From Vandiemenella viatica (lineage: Eukaryota > Arthropoda > Insecta > Orthoptera > Morabidae), in NCBI GenBank assembly GCA_031002005.1, contig JARYHS010011408.1, forward strand, positions 222,993,473 to 223,057,472: DNA of 64,000 nt, read 5' to 3'. Under the pieces are notes generated by a model that saw only the letters and a program-made list of their open reading frames with translations, made no database searches and was not told the origin of the DNA. A program made the translations under genes and the position numbers. Of the stretch, positions 1 through 10,496 are shown one piece after another; positions within the stretch are counted from its first letter, which is position 1; each line of letters begins with the position of its first letter.

Positions 1-91
1 TTTTGTTTTCCATGGTCGTCAGAAATTTCTCATGGCGAACGCCGGGATGGTTACTCAAAAACACCATCACCGAATTTCTTCACGTTCCAAG
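1..91 (+). repeat. SINE fragment (3' body, 5' cut by window edge)
   Basis: A diverged copy of the SINE body is readable: a CCATGG-containing segment, then GGCGAACGCCGGGATGG, then a degenerate GAATTTCTTC.CGTTCC. It lacks the tRNA-like head, which would lie outside the window, and ends a few bases before the next SINE copy in the same orientation. Confidence 0.6.
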
Positions 92-99
92 CCAATAAA

Positions 100-340
100 C
101 CGAGCGTGGTGGGTGAACGATTCACTTTCTGGCCTCGCTTTCGGGAGGACACGGGTTCGAATCCCCGTCCGGGCATCCAGATTTGGGCTTTCCATGGTTT
201 CCACAAATCACTCCAGGCGAATGCCGGGATGTTTCCTTCAAAAGGCTATGGCAGAATTCCTTCCTGTTCCTTGTCCCAGTCATTTCCAGCCTCTAATGAC
301 CACGACGTCGACAAGGCGTAAAGCCAAAATCAAAATCCAA
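100..340 (+). repeat. tRNA-derived SINE
   Basis: It has a tRNA-like head beginning CCGAGCGTGGTGGGTGAACG and a Pol III B box (GGGTTCGAATCCC near 153-165). The family body follows (CATCCAGATTTGGG, CCATGGTTTCC, GAATGCCGGGATG, GAATTCCTTCC), then the 3' signature GACGTCGACAAGGCGTAAAGCC and an A-rich end. The short ORFs overlapping it are incidental. It is nearly full length and moderately diverged. Confidence 0.9.
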
Positions 341-1554
341 GCCAACAACATAACGCAGATAATTTTTCCTGACACTATTTCTTATTTTTTACATAAAAAA
401 AACGTTTGCCACTTCACGAAATTTAGTTTTCTTTACACCTGCGAATTGTGAACATGCCTTTTTGAATTTATAATAAGTGAGACTGAAGAATTTACAGCTG
501 TAATTAATGTATTTATTTATTGTAAAGCTATTCATTGTTTGAGGAATTTCTTTGGAATTTTCTATGTTTAGGATTTTATTTAAAATATGTCCCGCCAACT
601 TCTGACATGAATATTTATCCGCCTCTGATGGTGGAAATTTTTTTGCCTCAAAGAATTAGCGATAAACGCATATAGATTGCATATACGAACTACGTTGATT
701 GTCGTGAAGATGTTATTTTACACACCGTAGATAAAATCCTGACCTTATTTTCTGCTCTACGGTGATGCTGAGTTATACTCCGTTAAAATATTGAAAAAAT
801 GCGATATGAACCTATCAGAGAACTGGGGGGAATCTCCGAAATAAAAGAAAATATCTAGAAACAAGTAGTTGATGACAGCTCATATTTGCCAGATTCTGTA
901 GCAAAGGCTTGGATTGAATCCCATATCTTCCCACAATGCTATTGGAATGAGAACATTCACCGTTCATGGTAATTCGTCTGTCGCATTGGAGCCCTTAACT
1001 TGTCGGCATATTGGTCTCTTTCGGAGAAGTTGGCTCGAATAGGCCACAAATGCTTTAATCCTTTCCTTTACTTTACGTATCATACAACATACACCATAAG
1101 AGTTATCCAATATACAGCAAAGTAGATACTGATACCGACGAGTAGTTCAACCGCCAAGTGATAAAGTTTCCATTCATTTGGAGTTCACCTGTATCGTGGC
1201 TTGACATACAGTTAACGATTCATACCTAAAGTAGCGTTTCGTAACATATGACACGCTAGCGAAGGCAAAGGTATACCACAGCTTTCGAATTTCCGGAGGT
1301 GCTGCCATCGGGCATGATTTCTCACCTATAACATCCGCTGTGGCTACCATTCTGTCAATATGATAAATACGATATCATGACACCGTTTCAACGTGTAGCC
1401 CCTGCCCATAGAGTTATGACAGTGTATTTTGTTGGTTGTGGAATGATAGACAGAGTAACCGCAAATTAATAGGAGAAATTAATATTGAACCTGAGATTTT
1501 TCTATGTTTCAAAGACAATATTTATCACAAGAAATGTTTATATGAGTCATCAAT
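341..1554. other. AT-rich stretch, nothing recognised
   Basis: There is no ORF with a recognisable product, no exon-like GC-rich block and no clear repeat structure. Confidence 0.4.
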
Positions 1555-1805
1555 AAATCTCTTTATTTCGGCATACAAATGAAGACCTACATTCTCAATT
1601 ATCTGCTTCATACTATAATCGTCTTCTTCCTTTACAAATCCATCTAAAACTGTTCTCTCCACTTACAAATTAACCATTCCCCCATACCTCAATAAGTAAC
1701 GCACCTTCCTGTCTTTTCTTTCTGTGAGAGTCTTCACAAACTTTTTCGCTCACGCGTCATTTCTGAAAACCTCCATTTTATACTTGACCCTTCCACTTAA
1801 TTTAA
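1555..1805 (-). repeat. RTE-like LINE 3' remnant
   Basis: The plus strand is pyrimidine-rich (CTTCTTCCTTTACA, CTCATTTCTGAAAACCTCC). It resembles the complement of the 3' coding end of the RTE-like LINEs seen at 10497-12300 and 24850-25290. It is heavily decayed with no open frame, and it is assigned by similarity of word pattern only. Confidence 0.45.
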
Positions 1806-1847
1806 GAAAGATTGATTTCGGATATATTTTTTAACTAAAAAATCACG

Positions 1848-2075
1848 TGATTGGTGAGTGGTAACGCTGTGACCTTGGATTCAGATGGATGCAGGTTCGA
1901 ATCATCATCCGACCATCCAGATTTTGTTTTCCCATGGGTTCCCATAATGATGGTTGCTTCAGAAGCCCATGGCAGAATTCCTTACCGTTCTTTGTCCCCC
2001 AGTCCTATCCCACATCTAAGGACTTCGACGTCGATGAGGAATAAAGCCAAAAGCAAAAAAGAAAAAAAAAGAAAA
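1848..2075 (+). repeat. Old tRNA-derived SINE
   Basis: This is a diverged copy of the family. The head contains TGGTGAGTGGTAACGCTGTG and the B box is GGTTCGAATCA. The body keeps CATCCAGATTTTG, CCCATGG and GAATTCCTTACCGTT. The 3' end is ACTTCGACGTCGATGAGGAATAAAGCC followed by an A-rich tail. Confidence 0.8.
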
Positions 2076-2182
2076 TCCATATGTTCTGTTGCTACTTCAT
2101 TTGTTACAATTTGGGGATTACTTATATAGAGTATGATAGACTATAGTTTGGACAAAAAATGTCTATACGACGTTTTTTGGCC

Positions 2183-2285
2183 AAACTATAGGCATAAATA
2201 CAAAAAAGACATGAATACAAAATTATAGACATACTACTACAAACTATAGGCATAAATACAAAAAAAAAAAAAAAAAAAAAAAAAA
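2183..2285 (+). repeat. Short direct repeat with poly(A)
   Basis: A 25 bp unit beginning AAACTATAGGCATAAATAC occurs at 2183-2207 and again from 2241. The second copy runs into an A tract of about 30 bases. This may be the duplicated tail of a retroposon. Confidence 0.6.
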
Positions 2286-5200
2286 TAGCAAGAAACATTT
2301 GACAGATTTTAAAAGTGTAACATTCAAGATGAACATGTAATTGTCTAGATGCCCTTTTTGGAGGAGATAGAAAGTACGTACAGCATTTATGTAGTAGTTA
2401 GTCCAACAGGACTTCTTTCTTTGGAATTGTAGTTTTCACCTTTCAAAAACTGTGCTTTGACATTAGATGTATCCTGTAATGTGAAACGCCGCATCTTACG
2501 TAGTGACCATCTAGTGACGTGTATTGTCGTCTCCGAACGGCCGAGTTAATGTGCCGGTTGACCTGCTGACGAGAAGTTAATTCGATTAGCAAATCACTGG
2601 CAGCGAGCGCGTTGCCTAATTAGCGGGCCTGACATCGCCTCTAAGCAAATAAGAAAAAAGAAGAAGAAAAGTACGAAGAAATCGCCACGAGCGTATTTAT
2701 AGCGAGCGACGACCTGCCTCCTAGCGGCCAGTGCGCTAATTAACCCGAGACGCCTATGACGTCATGGTGATCAGTCGTGAGGTGGCAATCATATCGCTTA
2801 TCGCAGTAATTTAACAGGCGGTAATCACCGGTTTTCGCGTCCACGGCGTAGTCGATATGCCCGTATACTGCAATAACCCGACCAACTGCTAGAAATATCC
2901 TCCGTTATATGTAAGGGGCGTTTAAGTTTCTTTTCCTTTAGGTTAACAGCCGTTAAATAGCTGGCGTTCCGGCCTGTCAACGAGGTGCCTGAGAGCAAGA
3001 CTTTTCGCTGTATACGTAACAGGTTTTCGTTTACACCTGAAACTTGGTAATTACTTGGATCCGGTTCTGAACTAAAATGTAAGTACGTGGATACAGTTTG
3101 AGTAAATGGCAGTTAGAGTGTTAAGTATCTCAACCAAAGATATCTCTCAGTGCTGTAGACAACATAGTAACACAGCCACAAAAGGCTCTCCCAGAGGCAT
3201 ACGCTTTCATCTTCGCCGTTATTCCAGTGGTTAAATGGATAAATGTCCTTCGAAGCAGGGAACTAGAACAACGATAAATGTTCTCCAGTGCGAAGTGTTC
3301 TTGAATAAAATCAAACAAATTCAAGAAAATGGTCACGTCATTAAGGTCCCATATCATAACGATCTACAGACACAAAACAACACCTGACACATCTTTAAGA
3401 TTATGTTATCTACCCGCCTTTCTGACTTATAATCGCTCAGTAATCTCTCATTAATCGACAACTTCACCTAAGGCTAACTGCATTCAAAGTAATCAACTTG
3501 TTTACTTACTAGTTGAGTTCTCGGCGTTGCCAAGTATGATCTAGGTCGATTTGCCCCTACAGTATATATTAAAGTTCATAACAGAGGTCATTTTTCTACA
3601 CTTGTGGATCAAATTTCACGTCAGTCGCTTCTTGTTTTTTATAGGTATTTGAACTACTAACCCGCGGTGTAGCAGAATAGAGATGGAGTTGGGGTTGATT
3701 TATTCGCGCAATATTTTAGCCGCCCTATCAACAACATGTGTACCAAGTTTCATCAACATAACCACAGTAGCAATAGAAACAATGATTTTTTTCAGAAAAT
3801 GAGGAAAAGACCGAATCGTTCAATAATAAATCATAAAAATACCGGAAATTCTAACACTAATGTTTTTAAACAGTTCACTTTTATGTTAAAACCCATTAGA
3901 TATTCGTTACTTACGATTAACAGCGAATATAATTTCACATACAAACACCAGAGATTGTAACTGTGCGACCAGAGATCGTAACTTAAAGAAGCAGAGAAGC
4001 TCTGGGAAGATTCTATGCCTAAGATTTTAAATAGTTCCCTTTCATGTTCAAACCCATCAAATATGCATTACTTACTATTAACAGCGAATATAATTTCACT
4101 TCCTTGTATCATAACTCCAAGAAGCAAACATGCTCTCTGATTGTTTTTTGCATTATATTAATAAAATTAATTCACATATGTTCTTGATTACGCAGTTTCC
4201 TATTAGAATTAAATACGGCCATCTATGGAGTTAAAAACTAACAACTAAAATTTAAGGAAGGAAATATTACACTTGATAATATTAAAATTATTCTTTACGA
4301 AGTGTGACGAATACATCCAGTTTGTATTTCGTCTTTGGTGTTCCACGCTATACGTTCAGATTTTCACTTACTGTTCCGGTGTTATGTTACGTTGAACTAT
4401 AGGACATACTAAACGACTGAATTCAGATTATAATCTTTAAAACGGTGAAAATCCCATCGATATATGCGCAGTTGTCTTTTAGTTTTACTGGTTTTAATAC
4501 TCACGATTTTCGTTTTATAGATATGAAATAGAATCGATAAACCATTGCGTAAATCGCAGTAAAATTTAAGATGATAATAATAAATTAGACTATACATGTA
4601 TATTTTGTCTTTTAATTCATTCCACTCTACAAATAATTAATTTTATAACTAGCTCCAGTAATACCAACACTATTTAATATCATTTGTAAATTCTTTTTTT
4701 GATACCATAGCCGATTCTGGGAGTAGATGGTTGTTACGGAGGATGTAACCCCTCCTAGAGAACTCTCTCGGGAAAATGAACTGGGGTGGGATCCAGTTGC
4801 CTTCCAAAGTGTGTTTATGTGTTTTATAATAGGTGTGGACAATTATGATAGCGTGTTTGTTTAGCATAGTGATTTTGTGTTCTATGAAATGAGAGATGAA
4901 GAAGGGAGAGGGTGAAACACGTTAGCTGTCCATTCAGATCTTCTCTTCCGAAAGACACCTACGGTAGCCGCAGACCTATCTTCCGAATGAGACAGACGAA
5001 TTACAGCCAATAGTGTCATATGCCTCACTCCATAAGCACAGCTGAGAGTTTTGGATTTAACCCAGGACTTTGGCGCACAATCTGCTCCATCACCTCTCCT
5101 ACCCTGCCGGTCAATACCTGTTGAAAATTTTTTGCACCACTATGATTCGAAGTGGAGGACACCATCAAGATGCCGCTGCCAACTGAGCCAACATGGTGGT

Positions 5201-5397
5201 CTTGTTCGTGCACTTTAGAATCTCCCTTAACACTTTAAAATTCATTATGAGCTTATACTATTTCGACATTCATTTTGGTACCACATTAGCATATTCGAGC
5301 AGCGAAAGTCAGAAAAGCATATAGGGAGATGACTCACGGTGTCTCGGTAGCGGCATGTAGTTTCACTGAATTTATATCGCAGACGAATACTGAGAAC
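2286..5397. other. Non-coding stretch; GC-richer block at 2480-2890
   Basis: No coding exon is recognisable. The block 2480-2890 is less AT-rich than its surroundings and holds several homeodomain-type cores (TAATTAG, CTAATTAACC), a perfect TGACGTCA and TTATCGC. It could be a regulatory element or an old repeat. The rest (about 2900-5397) is AT-rich with no supported feature; part of 4920-5230 is GC-richer but not assignable. Confidence 0.3.
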
Positions 5398-5461
5398 CCC
5401 TTTGTATTTATAAACGTTTCTCGGGAAACAAACCGAGTGATGTTGTTATTAATGCACAATA

Positions 5462-5495
5462 TTTCGGCGACTTTATTCTCCGTCGCCATCTTCAG
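5462..5495 (-). ncRNA. Hammerhead-ribozyme-like core, left arm
   Basis: Read on the minus strand: CTGAAGA (5489-5495) fits the CUGANGA box, GGCGAC and GTCGCC form a six-pair stem II around a 10-base loop, and GAAA follows directly (5462-5465). The next bases allow a short TATT/AATA stem III, but the closing pair expected after GAAA is A-A instead of A-U. Motif layout is as in Penelope-type hammerheads. Activity is uncertain. Confidence 0.5.
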
Positions 5496-5591
5496 GTGCA
5501 GTTGCAAGTCTTGAAGTCTGCCTTGAAGTCAGCGTGTTGTTTGTAAACTGGCATGGCAACGACAGATGTTGTTATGTTGCCTAGCAGCATC

Positions 5592-5885
5592 TCAGATGTC
5601 ATTAGACGCCCGCGGAACACAAAAAGCAGAGCGTTGGTGATGAGCAGCCTCAATTACAGGAATCCATGCATCACTTATCTGGTATCCACAATCCCTGTTT
5701 ACCAAATCAGACGCGAGGCGAATTTCAAATGCTTCTTTAATGACGCTGTCCCAGAAGCCTCTCGGATGTGTCAACACCTTAGTCGCTTCGAAATCGAAAC
5801 CATGTCCTTCTGTCAAACTATGTTCCGCCACTGCTGATTTATCTTTCTGCCCCAGGCGATTGTGGATACCAGATAAGTGATGCAT
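5592..5885 (-). pseudogene. GIY-YIG endonuclease C-terminal piece (Penelope-like)
   Basis: The 97-residue frame contains HRLGQKDKSAVAEHSLTEGH, then FWDSVIKEAFEIRL and NRDCGYQISDAWIPV. This is the layout of the region following the GIY-YIG motif in Penelope-like retrotransposons: an HCL-type signature (here AEHSLTEGH), a conserved K-E-A-x-E-I-R block and an NRDxG block. The catalytic GIY and YIG strands and the whole reverse transcriptase are absent. The frame ends inside the left inverted arm, so the arm includes the end of the coding region plus 3' UTR. Confidence 0.75.
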
Positions 5886-6055
5886 GGATTCCTGTAATTG
5901 AGGCTGCTCATCACCAACGCTCTGCTTTTTGTGTTCCGCGGGCGTCTAATGACATCTGAGATGCTGCTAGGCAACATAACAACATCTGTCGTTGCCATGC
6001 CAGTTTACAAACAACACGCTGACTTCAAGGCAGACTTCAAGACTTGCAACTGCAC

Positions 6056-6089
6056 CTGAAGATGGCGACGGAGATTAAAGTCGCCGAAA
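6056..6089 (+). ncRNA. Hammerhead-ribozyme-like core, right arm
   Basis: This is the mirror copy of the left-arm core: CTGAAGA at 6056-6062, stem II GGCGAC (6064-6069) with GTCGCC (6080-6085), then GAAA (6086-6089). It has the same non-canonical A-A at the stem III closing pair as the left arm, so the two copies derive from one source. Confidence 0.5.
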
Positions 6090-6239
6090 TATTGTGCATT
6101 AATAACAACATCACTCGGTTTGTTTCCCGAGAAACGTTTATAAATAAACAACGCCGAGAAAGATTACATTCATTTATACCCTTTGTATTTGTTGGGACTT
6201 AAAAACTTGTTGCTCCGTCTCTAATAATTCTAGAAGAAT

Positions 6240-7080
6240 AACTTTTTTATAGAGCTACGTAAAGATGGTAGAAAAGGTAGAAGACTATAAACAGCTGCAG
6301 GGTTATCTGGATAGGATTTATAGCAGCTTAGGTCCACATGGATGAAGATAAATGCAAGGTACACAGATAAAAAACTAATTACTGATTATGGTTATAATGG
6401 GGAGGGGGGGGGAGGAATTGCTTGTTGAAAACATGGAATGTAAATACCTTGGCATAATATTTGATAACAGAACGGGGAGGGGAGGGGGGAGGGGAGAAAC
6501 GTTGTAAGGTAGTAGGAAAAGGTTTCAAAATCTTTCAATTCTTGGAGAGAGTGATGAGGAGATGTACCAGAGAAGTAAGTGAACTGGATTAAAATAACTT
6601 TGGTCAGACCATTGCTTGAATATGGTAGTGTAGAATGGAACCCACATTTTGGGTATGAAATACAGGAGTTGGAATGTGTACTAAGAAGAGCTGATAGATT
6701 TGTCTCTGGAAATTACCGCAGAATACAGTCAGTAAGTGATATGATAAAGGAGCTGGAATGGGATTCATTGGAAGACAGGAGTATAGTGAAAAGAATCATG
6801 GGAGTGTAGAAGGCGTATATTGGTCATGAGGTCTGGAAATATATTGGTGGAAGAATTTGGAGAAGTGGATGGAAGGGAAAAGTTTACCATTATCACAAAC
6901 TGGCACTCGATTTCAGGCATCAGTGTGTGGGTAGATTTTCTTTGTTAGGTAAGGTGGTCTGGGATTGGAATAAATTAACAAGTGAAATTATGATCATTTT
7001 ACCAAAAAAGCTAAAAGAATTTAAAGTTGAAATTAGTAGAGGGAAAAAGTAGATGCGAAAAGGAAAGGTGAAAAATATGA
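6240..7080 (+). pseudogene. LINE reverse transcriptase remnant
   Basis: Scattered frames give a non-LTR reverse transcriptase C-terminal half: a QLQGYLDRIYSSLG-like stretch near 6290, CKYLGIIFDN near 6450, then an open piece at 6579-6809 with LVRPLLEYGSVEWNPH and an arginine-rich RRADRFVSGNYRR followed by ELEWDSLEDR. Stops and frameshifts separate the parts. G-rich inserts occur at 6400-6420 and 6475-6495. No endonuclease or 5' half is visible, as expected for a 5'-truncated LINE. Confidence 0.7.
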
Positions 7081-7084
7081 GTAT

Positions 7085-9827
7085 AGGGAAATTACAACTG
7101 GAATTAAATTAAACACAATTTAAGTGTCCGCACCCACAAAATAAATGTAATGTCACCGCGTGCGATATTAAAATGTTGTGCAGATAAAAAGGTTAGTAAA
7201 GCTAGCTATGTAAGTTTAAATGTTAGTTACATCAGACAAAGATTGAAAATAAATAAAAGACGATGACACCGCTCTGAGAAAATTCAGTGGAAAACTAGCG
7301 CTAATTCGCAGCATAACTGTACGTAATTTGTTCTTGCTGACTTTCTGATGTAAGCAGTTACTCCATTTGTGTTACGAAAATGTATGATAAACTTCATTAA
7401 GATTTGTCTTTGCTTGATCTGAGAAATAATATGCTTTGGGATTGTATCTGATAGTGCTCATAATATTCAAAAGAGTTGTAAATTAAACTTCATCACGTGA
7501 ATGTAGAAGAGCCTATTATGTATCAGTATTTTGTTGGCCGTTATATTTAATAATAAAACGAAAATAAATGTGTCTAATAAGTTCTCTACTGATAGAGTAT
7601 TGCAATAAGAAAGCATAGAGGCACATTTCTGTATTAAAAGCAACACGTATTGTGGAAAAACAACATACTAAGTCTGAACTATCTTTGTAGTGTGTGCAAT
7701 TGATTGTAACTTAATTGTATGTAACTTCGACAGTTAAAACAATTAATGCATTTGGTATTTTCACGCATTCACTCATTTAAGACAAACTTGGGGTCAATTA
7801 ATTCGCGGTGGAGCCATTTCTAAACGCTTCACTTGGGAAACGCCAAACGTAAATTACAAACTGAATCAACTTCTTATTTTTTTAGCTGTATTGACGTGGC
7901 TGATAATTGGCATTTAATAGCATCGTGACTCGCCAATAGTGTTGCTCAACCTAGCGTACAATATTTCGCTAATTGCCAATACACTTTCGAATCTTCAATC
8001 AACCGGTTACGTGGACTTGCATTACATTATGTTGACATTACGTAACGGGTAGCACTGATGATTCATAGTGATTTCCTTCAGAGAACAATTCTTCCAATAT
8101 AGCACAAACTGATTTTGTGATCTTTATTCACATTAACATTTTACATAGTTACAATACCACCTAAATTTGAAATATCTGCGTTTGCAATATTCATAATTTG
8201 CATAGTGTTTTCTAGCATGCTGTTACATGAACTATAAGGACCAGTATCTCAATCTCAGTATTTCCTGTTTTTCAAAATACAACGGTTTGAATGATAAGTT
8301 CCATCGATCTTGGTGAATAATTATCGGAATTGAAAAGCAAAAACAGTAATTACGAAGGGTGCATGGCAATCGAAATTTTTTACTCTATATCCGTAGGTCT
8401 CAACCGTGCTATCCTTAGCCAATCATTGCTACTATTAGTTTTAGAAAGATCGCTTTCGTTCTATAAACTGTAGGACAGCAAGTGGTCAAGAAATAAATCT
8501 GTTTCTTAGACAATAATAGAAGATGATTCAATTGTTTCCCCAGAAAAAAATGTTAGTCACTCAATAAATCGATGAGATGATGACGTTGGATGCATGTTTC
8601 TGAAGGGAAAAAGACACACACACTTAAAATAACTTTTATTTCAGTAGTCTATAGATAAACGCTTAAAAATAGTAAATACATATTTTTTGCAAAATTTTGA
8701 GGTTATTATGTTATTGTTTCCAAATATTAGACGATATTTAACGCTATCTTTACTATGTCACGATCCAGGGTCATCTGCAGAGGTACAACCTCCTGTTGAT
8801 TTTGCTTGGGGCTTCAGAACATTCCGTAATGAAAGCGGTATGATAATTTTTAAAGTATTTTGCAACAATCAGTATCTGAATGATTATTTACAAGTGTCCT
8901 CCGTTTATCATGTTAACCGGTTTCTCAGAGAGAAATTATCCTGACATTCCATTAATCCACACAGAAATCTTACCAAATAAATAGAGTTAGGGTAGATAGA
9001 TATGGAAGTTACTGATCACAAAGACTTTGAAGGAAACAGAATTTATTTGACTTCACCAGAGGTTAGTTTTTAAACGTGGGATTTTGTAACACGATTTTTA
9101 ATGATTTTCTATTAGTTAATCGATATTTGAAGTAAGGCGGTGTTGAAGCTGGAGAGATAGGTAATTTTGGTTAATTTCATTTTCTTAGTAATAGATTTGG
9201 TTTCGGTAAGAAAGATAATGAATTTAAGCATCTATGGGAGGAGTTTTAACAGTTTTGATATTAATTTTTACGATATTAAAATAATTGAGAATTAACTAGT
9301 GTTTTGATTAGTCGTGGATCGTAGTGTTAGGAAGCGCAGAGTCGGCATGAACAGTCGACAAGAATATATAGGTTGCGAAGTTGATTGCTTGGAGGGTTGC
9401 GAATGTGTCTTAGTCTGATCTGAAAAGTCATACTCAAGTTGTCGACATATTCTTTTGGTCAATTCATGGACTTCTAAGCTTTTTTATGGGAGTTTCCGCG
9501 CATCAGTTGCCTGGTGGTTTATGTGGTAATGCTGTAAGGAGAGAATTTGGCTAAGTACTTTTTAACTGCTTCTACAAGGTCCTGTAGTTGGATTGAAGTC
9601 TGAGAGTATTGTATGTTAATATTTTTTATGATATTGGAGGAATGTTAAGTGAAGATAGTGCATTAAACTTTAACAGTTGTGAACTTGACATTTTGCCTAC
9701 TTTTATACAAATTCATCGTGGTGGCTTATGAGATGCCAAGATCTCGAATAATATGATTGGCGTGCTTACCTTAGATGTAACTTTTACTTAACCCTGAGAG
9801 CATTATGTTTGCAACCATTTCTGTAAT
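7085..9827. other. AT-rich stretch, nothing recognised
   Basis: There are no exon-like or transposase-like frames. The short ORF at 8687-8944 has no recognisable domain. The segment 9000-9780 has a repeat-like texture but I cannot assign it. Confidence 0.35.
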
Positions 9828-10055
9828 ACGTAGTCTCTGATCTCGCTTTCGGGAGGACATTGGTTCGAATCGCCGTCCGGACACGTAAATTTAAGTTTTC
9901 ATGGTTTCCCCAAATCACTACGGGCGAATGCCGGGATGGTTCTTTTAAAAAAACATCCATTGCTGAATTCCTTCCCGTTCCTTGCCCCCTGTCCTTTGCC
10001 GCCTCTAATTGTCTCGACGTCGACGAAGCGTAAACCCATAAGCAAGAAAAAAAAG
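9828..10055 (+). repeat. tRNA-derived SINE, degraded head
   Basis: The copy starts within the head (GATCTCGCTTTCGGGAGGACA). It keeps the B box GGTTCGAATCG, GTTTTCATGGTTTCCCC, GAATGCCGGGATGG, GAATTCCTTCCCG and the 3' signature CTCGACGTCGACGAAGCGTAAACCC plus poly(A). The first ~25 bases of the family head are missing. Confidence 0.85.
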
Positions 10056-10496
10056 GTAGTTTTGCTTCGTTCAACCTGAAATAGAACTCTTCCAAGATTT
10101 GGCTGCTTATCTCATTTATCTCTAAATACTAATTTAGTCTGAATTTGACAGTAAACACTGTATTTAATCTTAAGCCATAAAAATTTCAATACACACCTAA
10201 TAAACTTTACAATATAAACATAAAACAGACGTTCTCATAATATTAATTGCTTCAACTATAGGCAACTAGTTATATGTAGTATCTTATAGTGCCCTTCATA
10301 TTTACTTCAGAATCTCACAATATGAAAAATTCTCTATCATTCATCTTATCTTACCCTGATTCAACTCATCTCCTTTTTCCTTGGTTGGTTGATCTATATT
10401 TTTCTCGCTATTTCATAGAGAATTACCTCGTTTCAAATATAAATTTATATAAATAATAATTATTATTCATATTGGTATATTACATTAAATATATTA
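10056..10496. other. AT-rich stretch, nothing recognised
   Basis: No feature is supported between the SINE and the LINE tail. Confidence 0.4.

Larger units (their letters stand above)
5398..6190 (-). mobile_element. Penelope-like element with inverted arms
   Basis: The insertion is bounded by a perfect 12 bp direct repeat, CCCTTTGTATTT (5398-5409 and 6179-6190). Its outer ~290 bp (5410-5690) and the mirror segment (about 5868-6150) are near-identical inverted copies. The spacer plus left arm encode the C-terminal part of a Penelope-type GIY-YIG protein on the minus strand. Each arm holds a hammerhead-like core (CTGAAGA, GGCGAC/GTCGCC stem, GAAA). Penelope-like elements are known for such terminal repeats and ribozymes. 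The reverse transcriptase is missing, so the copy is non-autonomous. Confidence 0.75.

Noticed and set aside
100..170. A genuine tRNA gene
   Set aside because: The A and B box-like sequences belong to the SINE head, repeated in about 15 places with the same long non-tRNA body. I could not fold a full cloverleaf.
4920..5240. Possible repeat or exon
   Set aside because: The stretch is slightly GC-richer, with AACCCAGGACTTTGG reminiscent of a B box in complement, but it has no partner copy, no splice-bounded frame and no domain.
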